Positions 49,090 through 59,063 of a DNA stretch of 64,000 bases are shown in pieces. The position numbers were made by a program, and so were the translations under genes. The DNA comes from Bradyrhizobium sp. CCGUVB4N (GTDB lineage Bacteria; Pseudomonadota; Alphaproteobacteria; Rhizobiales; Xanthobacteraceae). How positions within the stretch are numbered: the first letter of the stretch is position 1; each line of letters opens with the position of its first letter. The stretch is taken from positions 186,001-250,000 of the forward strand of contig NZ_JANADP010000001.1 in NCBI RefSeq assembly GCF_024199945.1, in the 5' to 3' direction. The notes beneath the pieces were generated by a model. That model saw only the letters and a list, made by a program, of their open reading frames with translations. It made no database searches and was not told where the DNA came from.

Positions 49090-49310
49090 ATCGCCGTCAC
49101 CCTGAGGTGGCCGCTTCTTCAGCGGCCCTCGAAGGGCGACGGCCCGGCTACATCGGGGCCGTTCATCCTTCGAGGCTCAGGGCACGATGCTGCGCATCGC
49201 GCCACTCGCACCTCAGGATGACGAGTTTGGCGCTTCGCTTCTTTGTTGTGAGCGGTTCTGCATCCACATCGTCATTGCTTCGCTGCGCTCGCAATGACGG
49301 GGAGAGAGCT
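49090..49310. repeat. Mixed palindromic repeats between parB and holA
   Basis: Pieces of two further families. CACCCTGAGGTG near 49098 pairs with CACCTCAGGATGACG near 49209, with inner CGGCCCTCGAAGG and ATCCTTCGAGGCTC. A second hairpin, CGTCATTGCTTCGCTGCG with CGCTCGCAATGACG, lies at 49269-49300. The region separates convergent parB and holA and is gene-free. Confidence 0.7.
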
Positions 49311-49314
49311 GGGC

Positions 49315-50343
49315 CTAACCCCGCCGCTTCGCATTCGCGGCGATGGCCATCAGCGTGCGCTGGGCGATGGCGGCGGCGAGCGTTGATTGCTTGCGGGTGT
49401 CGAGCGCGGCGGTCGCGAGCTGCTCGATGATGCCGGCGAGCCGTGCCACGCTGAAATTGCGCAGCGCGGTTTCGACCATGGGCTTCCGTGAGAAATGCAG
49501 CCGCGGATATCCGCCGTCGAGCACGGCGGAGGCAGGCTGGCCGTCTGCGATCGCGAGCGCGGATTTGTGCAGCCACGCGGCCTGGCGCTGCGCGGCCGAG
49601 ATGATCACGCCGGGATAAGTGCCGGCGATCATGGCCTTTGCGAATTCGGTCTCGACGATATCGGGCCGGCCGGCGAAGGCGCCATCGACGATCGGATCGA
49701 GCTTCAGCTCGGAGGCATCCGCGACGACGGACATCACATCATCCAGCGTGATCTCGCCCTTGCCGTGGGCATAGAGCGTGAGCTTGCGCAGCTCGTTGCG
49801 CGAGGCCTGGCGGTCGCCGCCGAGGAACGACATCAGCGCGGCCCGGGCATCTTGCGCGATGCGCAGGTTGGCGATGCGAAGCTCGTCCTCCATCAGTTTG
49901 GCGAGGTCGCGCTCGGTGTCGGGATAGCAGCCGATCGCCACGGCCGTCTTGGCTTTCTCGCAGGCCTTGCGCAGCGGCGATTCCGGGCGCAGCTCACCGG
50001 CCTCGATCACGATGCGGCATTCCTTCACGTTCATCTCGGCCAGCGTATCGACGCCGCTGGCAAAGCTGCGCGAGCCGGCGCGGATGCGAATGGCGCGGCG
50101 GCCGCCGAACAGCGGCACGGTCATGGCCTCGTCGACCAGGCGCGACGGCTCGGCCGAGAGCTCGTCGCCGTCGAGTTTGACCAGCGAGAAGGGATCGTTG
50201 GGATCGTCGACGGCGGACGCAATCAGTGCGTCGGCTCGCTCGCGCACGAGGCCGGCATCGGGGCCGTAGAGCAGGATGATCGGGCGGCCCGCGTCGGGGC
50301 GGGCGAGGAAGGCGTCGATCTCTTTTCCGCGCAACGCGACCAT
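49315..50343 (-). CDS. holA: DNA polymerase III delta subunit HolA
   Basis: A 342-residue clamp-loader wrench subunit. It starts MVALRGKEIDAFLARPDAGR and has PIILLYGPDAGLVRERADAL, a P-loop-like part without ATPase residues, then RNELRKLTLYAHGKGEITLD and VMSVVADASELKLDPIVDGA, typical of HolA. The ATG at 50343 is preferred over an upstream TTG at 50352. It is the last gene of leuS-lptE-holA, with a 58-base gap from lptE. Confidence 0.95.
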   Translation of the reverse strand: MVALRGKEIDAFLARPDAGRPIILLYGPDAGLVRERADALIASAVDDPNDPFSLVKLDGDELSAEPSRLVDEAMTVPLFGGRRAIRIRAGSRSFASGVDTLAEMNVKECRIVIEAGELRPESPLRKACEKAKTAVAIGCYPDTERDLAKLMEDELRIANLRIAQDARAALMSFLGGDRQASRNELRKLTLYAHGKGEITLDDVMSVVADASELKLDPIVDGAFAGRPDIVETEFAKAMIAGTYPGVIISAAQRQAAWLHKSALAIADGQPASAVLDGGYPRLHFSRKPMVETALRNFSVARLAGIIEQLATAALDTRKQSTLAAAIAQRTLMAIAANAKRRG

Positions 50344-50401
50344 CGGGCCCAATATGGATCGAGATTCCGGGCTCGCCCGTCAGGCACCCCGAAAGGACAG
50401 A

Positions 50402-50953
50402 CTAGGTGCCCGCGGTGAAGAACGCGGCGAGCCTTGTGTTGATGTTGTCGGCAATCTCGTTGGAGGCACGATCCTCGGCGTCACGCACCGCGCGGTTGCG
50501 GGAGAAGCGCTGGTAGGAGCCGGGCATGTCGTAAGACACGCGCGAGAACGTCGTGCCGGTCATCACCGATTTGCCGGTCGCGATCTCGATCAGATTGTAC
50601 TGGCAGTCGATGCCGTAGTTCTCGCTGTTCGGCAAGCCGGTGTTGGGATCGACGATCAGGGACGTCTTGCTGGAGGTGAAGCGGATCACCAGGCGGTGGG
50701 TCGGCGGCATGCCCGTGGCCGAACCGTAGAGCTTGAACGCCAACGCGTTGCGGACTTCAACGCCGACGCGGGCCTCGCGGGAGGCATTTGCCTTGTCGAT
50801 CGGCGGAAGATCGACACCCATCAGCTTCTCGCGCAAGCCGGGGGTGCCGTCGGTATGCTCGGCATACATCGGCTGGAAGCAGCCGGCCGTCGTCGCCGCC
50901 AAGGCGGCAACCGCCAGCAAGCGGGCTGCGATACGGATCCTAGCCGACAACAT
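50402..50953 (-). CDS. lptE: LPS-assembly lipoprotein LptE
   Basis: A 183-residue outer-membrane lipoprotein that plugs LptD. Signal and lipobox are [20 protein letters not shown]. The rest has [20 protein letters not shown] and [20 protein letters not shown]. Similarity to E. coli LptE is low, as usual in alphaproteobacteria; the call rests on the lipoprotein signal and on its place between leuS and holA. The ATG is inside the end of leuS (14-base overlap). Confidence 0.9.
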   Translation of the reverse strand: MLSARIRIAARLLAVAALAATTAGCFQPMYAEHTDGTPGLREKLMGVDLPPIDKANASREARVGVEVRNALAFKLYGSATGMPPTHRLVIRFTSSKTSLIVDPNTGLPNSENYGIDCQYNLIEIATGKSVMTGTTFSRVSYDMPGSYQRFSRNRAVRDAEDRASNEIADNINTRLAAFFTAGT

Positions 50954-53564
50954 TCACGATCCTCTTGGGGACGATGATCACCTTGCGGACGGGCTTGCCG
51001 TCCAGGGCCAATTTTACCGCATCGAGGGCCAAAACGGCAGCCTCGATTTCCGGATTCTGGGCCGCTGTTGCAACTGTGACATCACCCCGTTTCTTGCCGT
51101 TGACCTGAACCACGAGGGTCACGCTGTCTTCAACCAGCAAATCGCGTTCGATTTGCGGCCAATTGGCCTCGGAAACCAGCCCCTTGTGGCCGAGAACCTG
51201 CCAGCATTCCTCGGCCAGGTGCGGCATCATCGGGGAGAACAGCTGGACCAGGATCTGGCTGGCCTCCCGGATGGCCCAGGCGAGATCGGCCGCCGGCTGG
51301 CCGGGGCGCTGCAACACCTCCGAAAACGTATTCGTGAATTCGCGGATATGGGCGAGGCAGACGTTGAAGTGCAGCCGCTCGACGCCGGTCGTCACCTTGT
51401 CGAGCGCGCCGTGGGCGGCCTTGCGCAGGAGGAGCGCGTCGTCGCCGAACGAGGCCGGCCGGGCCACGGGGGCGGCCTTGCCGAGTTCAACCGCATCGTT
51501 CACCAGCCGCCACAGCCGCTGCACGAAGCGCGAGGCGCCCTGGACGCGCTCGTCGCTCCAGATCACGTCGCGGTCGGGCGGCGAGTCCGACAGCATGAAC
51601 CAGCGGGCGACGTCGGCGCCATAGGTCGCGATGATGTCGTCGGGGTCGACCGTGTTCTTCTTCGACTTCGACATCTTCTCGATCGCGCCGATCTGGACGG
51701 CTTCGCCGGTCGCGAGCAGCGTGGCACGGCGGTCACTGCCGGTGCCTTCGACCTTCACTTCGGCCGGCTGCACCCAGCTGCCGTCGGCCTTCTGGTAGGT
51801 CTCGTGCACCACCATGCCCTGCGTGAACATGCCGGCGAACGGCTCGTCGAGCGCGATGTGCCCGGTCGCCTTCATGGCGCGGGTGAAGAAGCGGCTGTAG
51901 AGCAGATGCAGGATCGCGTGCTCGACGCCGCCGATATACTGGTCGACCGGCAGCATCCGGTTGGCGACCGCAGGCGTCGTCGGCGCGGTCTCGTTCCAGG
52001 GATCGGTGAAGCGCGCAAAATACCAGGACGAATCCACGAAGGTGTCCATGGTGTCGGTTTCGCGCTGCGCCTTGCCGCCGCATTTCGGGCAGGTGACGTG
52101 CTTCCAGGTCGGATGATGATCGAGCGCATTGCCCGGCTTGTCGAAGCTCACGTCCTCCGGCAGCACCACCGGCAACTGGTCATCCGGCACCGGTACCACG
52201 TCGCACTTCGGACAGTGGATGACCGGAATCGGGCAGCCCCAATAGCGCTGGCGCGAAATGCCCCAGTCGCGCAGGCGGAAATTGACCTGGCGCTCGCCGA
52301 CCGGCGCATTGCCGCGCAGCTCGTTTTCCAGACGTTTTGCGACTTCGTCCTTGGCTTGATCGATGGTCATGCCGTCGAGGAAGCGCGAATTGATCATGCG
52401 CCCGTCACCGTCATAGGCGGTGTCGGATATGACGAACGTCTTGGGATCCTGGCCCTCGGGACACACGACCGGTGTGTTGCCGAGATTGTACTTGTTGACG
52501 AAGTCGAGGTCGCGCTGGTCATGCGCGGGGCAGCCGAAGATCGCACCCGTGCCGTATTCCATCAGCACGAAGTTCGCGACATAGACCGGCAGCTTCCAGC
52601 TCGGGTCGAACGGATGCACCGCGCGGATGCCGGTATCAAAACCCTGCTTCTCTGCGGTGTCGATGATCGATTGCGCCGTGCCGATCTTCTTGATGTCGGC
52701 AATGAACTCCGCAAGCTTCGGGTTCTTCGCCGCGGCCGCCTGCGCCAGCGGATGATCCGCCGAGATCGCCATGAACTTCGCGCCGAACAGCGTGTCGGGG
52801 CGCGTCGTGAAGATCTTCAGCTCGCTCTCGCCGGCAGGCGTGGTCGCCTGGTCCAGCGCGAAGCGGACCAGCAGTCCCTCGGAGCGGCCGATCCAGTTGC
52901 GCTGCATCAGCCGCACCTTGTCGGGCCAGCGGTCGAGGCTATCAAGCGCGGACAGCAATTCCTGCGAGTACTTCGTGATCTTGAAGACCCACTGGCTCAT
53001 CTCGCGCTGTTCGACGACAGCACCGGAACGCCAGCCGCGGCCGTCGATCACCTGCTCGTTGGCGAGCACGGTCATGTCGACCGGATCCCAGTTGAGCTTG
53101 CGCTTCTCGCGCTCGGCGAGACCTGCGGCGAGCATGTCCAGAAACATCTTCTGCTGATGCTTGTAGTAGCTGGGGTCGCAGGTCGCGAACTCGCGGCTCC
53201 AGTCCAGCGACAGCCCGATCGAGCGGAGCTGCTTCTTCATCGCGGCGATGTTGTCGTAGGTCCAGGCCTTGGGCGCGACCTTGCGCTCGATGGCGGCGTT
53301 CTCGGCCGGCAGGCCGAAGGCGTCCCAGCCCATCGGATGCAGCACGTTAAAACCCTTGGCGCGCATGAAGCGGGCCAGCACGTCGCCGAGCGTGTAGTTG
53401 CGGACATGGCCGATATGGATGCGCCCGGACGGGTAGGGGAACATCTCCAGCACATAGTATTTCGGCCGCGAATCGTCGTTCTTCGAGACGAAGATCGCCT
53501 GTTCGTCCCATTGGCGTTGCCAGCGCGGTTCGGCGTCGCGGGCGTTATAGCGTTCGGAGGTCAT
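50940..53564 (-). CDS. leuS: Leucyl-tRNA synthetase
   Basis: An 874-residue class I synthetase. The HIGH motif is [20 protein letters not shown], the CP1 editing domain follows (with [20 protein letters not shown], the editing pocket), and the KMSKS loop is [19 protein letters not shown] zinc-like pair of CPKC motifs ([11 protein letters not shown] and [11 protein letters not shown]) is present. It is the first gene of leuS-lptE-holA and diverges from a GGDEF gene. Confidence 0.99.
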   Translation of the reverse strand: MTSERYNARDAEPRWQRQWDEQAIFVSKNDDSRPKYYVLEMFPYPSGRIHIGHVRNYTLGDVLARFMRAKGFNVLHPMGWDAFGLPAENAAIERKVAPKAWTYDNIAAMKKQLRSIGLSLDWSREFATCDPSYYKHQQKMFLDMLAAGLAEREKRKLNWDPVDMTVLANEQVIDGRGWRSGAVVEQREMSQWVFKITKYSQELLSALDSLDRWPDKVRLMQRNWIGRSEGLLVRFALDQATTPAGESELKIFTTRPDTLFGAKFMAISADHPLAQAAAAKNPKLAEFIADIKKIGTAQSIIDTAEKQGFDTGIRAVHPFDPSWKLPVYVANFVLMEYGTGAIFGCPAHDQRDLDFVNKYNLGNTPVVCPEGQDPKTFVISDTAYDGDGRMINSRFLDGMTIDQAKDEVAKRLENELRGNAPVGERQVNFRLRDWGISRQRYWGCPIPVIHCPKCDVVPVPDDQLPVVLPEDVSFDKPGNALDHHPTWKHVTCPKCGGKAQRETDTMDTFVDSSWYFARFTDPWNETAPTTPAVANRMLPVDQYIGGVEHAILHLLYSRFFTRAMKATGHIALDEPFAGMFTQGMVVHETYQKADGSWVQPAEVKVEGTGSDRRATLLATGEAVQIGAIEKMSKSKKNTVDPDDIIATYGADVARWFMLSDSPPDRDVIWSDERVQGASRFVQRLWRLVNDAVELGKAAPVARPASFGDDALLLRKAAHGALDKVTTGVERLHFNVCLAHIREFTNTFSEVLQRPGQPAADLAWAIREASQILVQLFSPMMPHLAEECWQVLGHKGLVSEANWPQIERDLLVEDSVTLVVQVNGKKRGDVTVATAAQNPEIEAAVLALDAVKLALDGKPVRKVIIVPKRIVNVVG

Positions 53565-53756
53565 GGAATCGTTGCGTTTTCGTGGTTTCGGCGGCCTGAA
53601 GAGGCCGGACTAGGCCATAGAAGTCCTCGGGGGGTCAATGGGTTGCCGCGGGCGGTGGCGCCCCGCAATGCTGCTCCGCAAAAGTACCGATGAGGGCATT
53701 GGGATCGGATTAAGGGGTCGGTGCGAATTTGGCCCTCACAGCACCCCCTGCAGGCG

Positions 53757-54803
53757 ATGGATTCAGGCTTCGACGATCCCGATTACGACTATGCCGCGTC
53801 CATCGCCGGACGGGCGGTGCGGAGCATGGAAGACCAGCGGATTCCGCCGACGCCGACCAATTTTGCCATCTGGTTCCAGTATTACGCCGGCAGCCATGAT
53901 GACCTGCGCAACGCCATCGACCTCCTGATCGACCACAACCGTCCGTTCGACACCAGGACCAATCAGGACCTGTTCGAGACCTATATCGCGCCCCAGGTGA
54001 GCGCCGTCGTGGTTCACACGTCCGAGCGGTTGCATGCCCTGATGGGCGCGGCGAAGGAGTTTTTGGCCACCGCGATCGCCGACAATCGCTCCCAGATGCA
54101 GGCGATCAGCCAGGTGGCTGACCAGGGCCAGGCCGGCGTCGATCCGAAGACACTGGTTGCCCAGCTCATGAACGAGCTGGCGCGGGCGGCCACCCGAACG
54201 ACGCGGCTCGAGGCGGGCTTTGCGGAAAAGACACGCGAGCTCGACGTGATCCGTGATTCGCTATCCAAATCCGAAGAGCGCGCCCGGACCGACACGCTGA
54301 CCGGGCTGGCAAACCGGCGGGCGCTGGATGAATTCCTGCGCAAGGCGCAGACGACGGCGGATTGGGGCGAGCCGCTCAGCGTGCTTCTGCTCGACATCGA
54401 CCACTTCAAGACCTTCAACGACAATTTCGGCCACGGCGTCGGCGATCAGGTGCTGCGCCTGATGGCCAAGGTGTTGCGCGAAAGGGTGCGCCCGCAGGAT
54501 CTGTCCGCGCGCTATGGCGGCGAGGAGCTGATCGCGGTGCTGCCGGACGCCGATCTTGCGGCTTGCGCCGAGACGGCCGAGCGCATCAGGCGCGCGATTG
54601 CGGAGTGCACCATCACGCGCCGCTCGACCGGCGAAGTGCTGCCGAACATCACGGTCTCAATCGGCGTGGCGCAGTATCGGACGGGTGAGAACGTTGCCGA
54701 TCTGATCGAGCGCTGCGACCGCGCGCTCTATCTCGCCAAGGGCGGTGGGCGCAATCGCGTGGTGACGGAGAGCGAGCTCGATCGTGCCGAGGCTGCGGGT
54801 TAG
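53757..54803 (+). CDS. Diguanylate cyclase (GGDEF) with I-site
   Basis: A protein of 348 residues from the ATG at 53757 (a GTG at 53721 is also possible). The N-terminal half is helical, has no signal or membrane segment, and starts SGFDDPDYDYAASIAGRAVR. The GGDEF domain begins near DTLTGLANRRALDEFLRKAQ and has the active-site GGEEL. Five residues upstream is RPQD (RxxD), the inhibitory product-binding site. It should make cyclic di-GMP and be feedback-inhibited. It is cytoplasmic and convergent with a second GGDEF gene. Confidence 0.92.
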   Translation: MDSGFDDPDYDYAASIAGRAVRSMEDQRIPPTPTNFAIWFQYYAGSHDDLRNAIDLLIDHNRPFDTRTNQDLFETYIAPQVSAVVVHTSERLHALMGAAKEFLATAIADNRSQMQAISQVADQGQAGVDPKTLVAQLMNELARAATRTTRLEAGFAEKTRELDVIRDSLSKSEERARTDTLTGLANRRALDEFLRKAQTTADWGEPLSVLLLDIDHFKTFNDNFGHGVGDQVLRLMAKVLRERVRPQDLSARYGGEELIAVLPDADLAACAETAERIRRAIAECTITRRSTGEVLPNITVSIGVAQYRTGENVADLIERCDRALYLAKGGGRNRVVTESELDRAEAAG

Positions 54804-54839
54804 ATCGAGCACAACGCGCGCGGAACAAGCCGTCGCGCT

Positions 54840-56537
54840 TTAACCTGCCATCGCGATTTCGGCGGTGGTGCCCTCGATCCGCAAAATGCCGTGCTCGACG
54901 ACATTGTTGCGGCCGCGATGTTTGGCGGCGTAGAGCGCAGCGTCGGCGGCTTCGATCAGATCGCCCGGACGCAAGGTCTCGTTCGGCCGCGTCGCCGCAA
55001 CGCCGATCGACACGGTCACCACCATGTGGGCCGAGGTGATGTGCGGCAGGCAAAGCTTCAGCACCGCGGCACGCACCAGCTCGCCGATCTCGACGGCGCG
55101 GTGCACGTCGGTGTTCGGCAGCAGCAGGCAGAATTCTTCGCCGCCATAACGCGCCGCAAAGCCCATGGTGTCGGCGGCGATGCCGGACAGCGACTCGCCG
55201 AGCCGGGTCAGGCAGGAATCGCCTTCGAGATGACCGTAGGTGTCGTTGAACAGCTTGAAATGGTCGACGTCGATCATCAGAAGCGCAAGCTCGCTGCCAT
55301 ATTGCTGCGCGCGCATCCATTCGAAGTCGAGACGGCTCTGGAAGCCGCGCCGGTTGGCAAGCCCTGACAGCATGTCGATCGACGCCATCACCGTCAGCCG
55401 GTCATTGGTCGCGATCAGCTCGCGCTCGCGCTGGCTGAGCTGCGCCGCCATCGCGTTGAAGGCGCGCGCCAGCGGCACGAATTCGGACGGCAGCCGGTTG
55501 CGCGCCGCGCGGGCCGACAGGTCGCCCTCGCCGAGACGCTTGGCCATGTCGGCAAGCATTTCGATCGGCTTGATCACGAGCTTCTCGGCGGCGATCAGCG
55601 CGCCGAGCAGCACGAACACGACGACGAAGGCGAGCTGCAGATAGGCGGTGCGGATGTCGCGGCTGACCGCCGCGGACACCTTGTCCTCGTCGATGCTGGC
55701 GATCAGGCGGGCATTGGTGCCGGCGATGCGGGTGTAGCTGACCGCGCGCCGCGAGCCGTCGGCGGCGAGAAACGACAGCGAGCCTTCGTCCTGGTCGGAG
55801 CGCAAGGCCATGTCGGCGATCGCCGACATCAGCGGCATGTTGTCGAGCGGGCGTCCGACCGCGCTGTGCTGGTCGGCGGGCGCAGCCAGCACGGTGCCGG
55901 CGCTGTCGACCAGCACCGCCGTGATGCCGGCGCGGCCGCCCAGATTGTTCATGACCTTCGACATCCAGTCGAGGTTGACGGTGGCGAGCACGACGGCATC
56001 GGCAACGCCGCTGAACGCGGAGACCGGATAGACCGCCATGACGGTCGGCGACTGCACCGGCCGCGACAGGATGAAGTCGGACAGCACGAAGCGGCCGGTC
56101 TCCTGCGCCTGCTGGAAGTAGGGCCGGTCGGAGAGATCGAGGCCGACATACATGTTGTTGGTCGCGCACTGGATGCGGCCGTCCTGGCCGGCGATCAGAA
56201 GCGTGCGGATCCAGGGAAGACTCGTCGGCAGGCTCGCGCGCAACACGTCGCAGCTCTTGCTGACGCCGCCGGCGGAGGCGCGGATGAAGGCTTCCGATTT
56301 CAGGATGGTCTCGACCGACGAGATCACCTCGCGCTGCGCATCGGCGCTGTGCCGTGCGACGGTGGTGAATTCGGCGGTGGCTTGCGCGATCTGCTTGGTG
56401 CGGGTGTCCTCGAGCGAGCGAATGCGCTCGAGCATCAACGGCGCGACCAGAATCACCGCGAGCAACGCAAGCCGGGCCCTGATGCCGAGGACCTGCTTGA
56501 GTTTTGCTCGTTTGCGGTTGAAACTAACGTTTGCCAT
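54840..56537 (-). CDS. Membrane diguanylate cyclase with periplasmic sensor, HAMP and GGDEF
   Basis: A 565-residue protein from the ATG at 56537. A first membrane helix (about residues 17-40, LGIRARLALLAVILVAPLML) is followed by a periplasmic dCache-like sensor (about 45-290, with MYVGLDLSDRPYFQQAQETG), a second helix (LQLAFVVVFVLLGALIAAEK), a HAMP domain and a GGDEF domain with SGLANRRGFQSRL and RYGGEEFCLLLPN. No RxxD I-site stands at the usual place (residues there read DTMG), so product inhibition is not expected. The sensor ligand is unknown. Confidence 0.92.
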   Translation of the reverse strand: MANVSFNRKRAKLKQVLGIRARLALLAVILVAPLMLERIRSLEDTRTKQIAQATAEFTTVARHSADAQREVISSVETILKSEAFIRASAGGVSKSCDVLRASLPTSLPWIRTLLIAGQDGRIQCATNNMYVGLDLSDRPYFQQAQETGRFVLSDFILSRPVQSPTVMAVYPVSAFSGVADAVVLATVNLDWMSKVMNNLGGRAGITAVLVDSAGTVLAAPADQHSAVGRPLDNMPLMSAIADMALRSDQDEGSLSFLAADGSRRAVSYTRIAGTNARLIASIDEDKVSAAVSRDIRTAYLQLAFVVVFVLLGALIAAEKLVIKPIEMLADMAKRLGEGDLSARAARNRLPSEFVPLARAFNAMAAQLSQRERELIATNDRLTVMASIDMLSGLANRRGFQSRLDFEWMRAQQYGSELALLMIDVDHFKLFNDTYGHLEGDSCLTRLGESLSGIAADTMGFAARYGGEEFCLLLPNTDVHRAVEIGELVRAAVLKLCLPHITSAHMVVTVSIGVAATRPNETLRPGDLIEAADAALYAAKHRGRNNVVEHGILRIEGTTAEIAMAG

Positions 56538-56644
56538 CTTCACTGCCCACCCCGCGGGCAAGGTAAAGCGAAGGGTTCAAAAACTCTTTCTTGAACTCGG
56601 TAAAATTGGAACTACCTCCGTTACTCCTGCAATTGATCGACGTC

Positions 56645-57334
56645 ATGACAGATGAAAACGCCGCGCCGGTAACCGGCGATTCACCAAATGCGCTCGCCGC
56701 GGTCGAAGCGGAAATTGCACGCGCCTGCAAGGATGCGCGGCGCGAGCGCGCCTCCGTGACGCTGATCGCGGTGTCCAAGACTTTCGCGGCGGATGCAATT
56801 ATCCCGGTTATCGGCGCCGGACAGCGCGTGTTCGGCGAGAATCGCGTGCAGGAGGCCAAAGGCAAGTGGCCGGCGTTAACGTCCGTTTACCCGGACATCG
56901 CGCTGCATCTGATCGGGCCGCTGCAATCCAACAAGGCGAAAGAGGCGGTGGCGCTGTTCGATGCCATCCATTCGGTCGACCGTCCGAGCATTTGCCAGGC
57001 GTTAGCCAAAGAAATCGAATCCCAGAACAAGCACCCGCAACTCTTCGTGCAGATCAATGTCGGCGAGGAGCCGCAGAAGGCCGGCGTCGCGCCCGCTGAC
57101 GCCGACGCCTTCCTCGCGAGCTGTCGCGACACCTACGGCCTGACGATCTCCGGCCTGATGTGCATCCCGCCGGTCGACGAGCCGCCGGCGGCGCATTTCG
57201 CGCTGACCGCCAAGATCGCTGCGCGCAACGGATTGCAGAACCTGTCGATGGGCATGAGCGCGGACTATGCGACCGCCATCATGCTGGGCGCCACCCATGT
57301 GCGCGTGGGCAGCGCGATCTTCGGGCACAGGTAG
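56645..57334 (+). CDS. PLP homeostasis protein, YggS family
   Basis: A 229-residue PLP-binding protein without known catalytic activity, involved in PLP and amino-acid balance. PLP-binding Lys is in LIAVSKTFAADAIIPVIGAG, then VFGENRVQEAKGKW, HLIGPLQSNKAKEAVALFDA and LSMGMSADYATAIMLGATHV with HVRVGSAIFGHR. I chose the ATG at 56645; the frame is open upstream to 56591 without family residues. It diverges from the membrane GGDEF gene and is followed by element A4. Confidence 0.95.
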   Translation: MTDENAAPVTGDSPNALAAVEAEIARACKDARRERASVTLIAVSKTFAADAIIPVIGAGQRVFGENRVQEAKGKWPALTSVYPDIALHLIGPLQSNKAKEAVALFDAIHSVDRPSICQALAKEIESQNKHPQLFVQINVGEEPQKAGVAPADADAFLASCRDTYGLTISGLMCIPPVDEPPAAHFALTAKIAARNGLQNLSMGMSADYATAIMLGATHVRVGSAIFGHR

Positions 57335-57338
57335 TTGC

Positions 57339-57494
57339 TGTCGTCCCGGCGAAGGCCGGGACCCATACCGCGTGATTTTTGATTGGTGCGCGGTCTTCGT
57401 ACCGGCGAAAGTAAGGTAACTCTGGTCTTCGCCAAACTTCTCCCTTGGGTTATGGGTCCCGGATCTGCGCTTCGCTTGTCCGGGACGACGGTGG
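57339..57494. repeat. Composite palindromic intergenic element, copy A4
   Basis: Left arm GTCGTCCCGGCGAAGGCCGG and right arm CGCTTGTCCGGGACGACGG with an insertion in the right hairpin. The inner part, read on the minus strand, has AGGGAGAAGTTTGGCGAAG as in A2, and ACCGCGTGAT matches A2 ATCACGCGGT. It is therefore an inverted, longer relative of A2. Confidence 0.82.
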
Positions 57495-57510
57495 AGTGTG
57501 AGGCTGCCCC

Positions 57511-58284
57511 CTACGCGAACCTCACGGACACATTCCCCAACACGCCAAAATCCACCGCAAAGTGATCGCCGGCCTGGATCGGCAGTGGCGGATGGCACGT
57601 GCCCGTCGTCACCACCTCCCCTGCCCGCAAGGTGATGCCGAGTCCGCGCAGCTCGTTGGCGAGCCAGGCCAGGGCCACGCGGGGATCGCCGAGCACGTTC
57701 TTGCCGTGCCCGACATAACGCTCGCCGCGCAGCGTGATCTGCGGTCGCTCCTCGACGAGATCCATCGCGCGCCAGTTGGCTGACGTCGCGGCACCCAGCA
57801 CGAACAAATGCGCGCAGGCATTGTCGGCGATCAACTGCGCCTCGCCGGCGCTGGCGAAATCCGTAAAGCGCGAATCCGGAATTTCGATTGCGGGATGCAA
57901 GCTGTCGACGGCCGCAAGCACGTCGTCGACGCTGTAGGGCGAAGGCCGCGGCGCCAGATCGCGTCCCATGCGGAAGCAGAATTCGGGCTCGCCAACGCGC
58001 ATCGCGTTGCCCTTCATCGATGCGGTGCCGCCATCGGCGATGACGGTGTCGCGCATGATGCGACCGGCCAGCGGGCCCGCGACATTGATGTGCTTCTGTC
58101 CGGCCTCGCTCGTCGCGGCGATCTTCCAGCCGAATACTTGATCGCCAAGTGCGGCCTGCACCGCGTAACCGTCAGCGCGGCTTTGTGGCCGCAGCGGCGC
58201 TTCCAGCGCGTCAAGCTTGCTGCCGTCGCGCCAATGTTGAACGAGGACCTGCGAGGCAGCGGCGATCTGATCCTTGTCGAGCAT
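57511..58284 (-). CDS. 2-keto-4-pentenoate hydratase family (MhpD-like)
   Basis: A 257-residue protein of the fumarylacetoacetase-like hydratase/decarboxylase group, as in aromatic meta-cleavage pathways. The pattern includes QVFGWKIAATSEAGQKHINV, FRMGRDLAPRPSPYSVDDVL, and GEVVTTGTCHPPLPIQAGDH. The conserved acidic metal ligands lie in the middle. No other aromatic-degradation genes are nearby, so its substrate is open. It starts on an ATG on the minus strand, 6 bases after the YkuD gene. Confidence 0.9.
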   Translation of the reverse strand: MLDKDQIAAASQVLVQHWRDGSKLDALEAPLRPQSRADGYAVQAALGDQVFGWKIAATSEAGQKHINVAGPLAGRIMRDTVIADGGTASMKGNAMRVGEPEFCFRMGRDLAPRPSPYSVDDVLAAVDSLHPAIEIPDSRFTDFASAGEAQLIADNACAHLFVLGAATSANWRAMDLVEERPQITLRGERYVGHGKNVLGDPRVALAWLANELRGLGITLRAGEVVTTGTCHPPLPIQAGDHFAVDFGVLGNVSVRFA

Positions 58285-58290
58285 GTGTCC

Positions 58291-58884
58291 TCACCCGATG
58301 ATGATTCTTGTTCTTGGTCCGATCAGCCGCAGCAATTGTAGCATCGCCGCCTTGGTCATGGAGACGCAGCCCGCGGTCGGGCCGAAATTGTCGCGCGCCA
58401 GATGCAGGAACACCGCGCTGCCGCGGCCGGCGATGCGCGGCCTGGTGTTGTGGTCGATTTCGATGATGAAGTCATAGAGCTGGTCGGCGCGCTTGAGCCG
58501 GTCACCGCCCTCGCCCTCCCCGCGCCGGATCCACCGGTTGTAGTGGCGATCGCCGGGGTCTTCGCACCAGGCGTCCGCGCCGGTGATGAGCCGGGCCGGC
58601 AGAAACGTCCGGGGCCGGCTGTGCCGGTCGCCCCGCCACCACAATTGCCGGGGTCGAAAGCTGCCCCTGGGGGTGCCGCCGTCACCCTCGCGCTTGTTGG
58701 CCAGAATGCCGCCGCGCCCCAGCGCCACCGGAATCGTCAGCTGTCCGGCCGTCAGCCAGCCCCGGCGCGGATTGCCGGCGGCAGGCTTAACGCGGATCGC
58801 CGAGAGCTGCTGGACGCGTCGATTCATGGTATAAGCATCTGACTTGGCGTGATTTTTCATGTGACCGGGCGGTATCGAATTCAT
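58291..58884 (-). CDS. L,D-transpeptidase (YkuD domain) like protein
   Basis: A protein of up to 197 residues with a YkuD-like catalytic motif HLARDNFGPTAGCVSM (His, then Cys in TxGCVxM), related to L,D-transpeptidases that crosslink peptidoglycan. No clear signal peptide is visible; in-frame ATGs at 58884, 58860 and 58827 are possible, the last giving MNRRVQQLSAIRV, and none has a good ribosome-binding site. Export is uncertain, so its role in the cell wall is inference from the motif. Confidence 0.82.
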   Translation of the reverse strand: MNSIPPGHMKNHAKSDAYTMNRRVQQLSAIRVKPAAGNPRRGWLTAGQLTIPVALGRGGILANKREGDGGTPRGSFRPRQLWWRGDRHSRPRTFLPARLITGADAWCEDPGDRHYNRWIRRGEGEGGDRLKRADQLYDFIIEIDHNTRPRIAGRGSAVFLHLARDNFGPTAGCVSMTKAAMLQLLRLIGPRTRIIIG

Positions 58885-59063
58885 TACAGGACATTCATCA
58901 ATCCGCCCTGCTATTCTGGGTTAGAGTAATTCCGGCTTGTGAATCGGTAACAGCCCACTACTTCAACACGAACAACAATAAAAACAGCGACCCTTTAAAC
59001 TTCCCATCACGGCTGGGTGCGGCATGCATGCGCGCCTGGTCGACCCCAAAAGGATGATCCCCC

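Noticed and set aside
50733..53693. Open frame of 986 codons on the plus strand, opposite leuS
   Set aside because: It is the antisense shadow of the leuS gene; high GC keeps the frame open, and no family motif is present.
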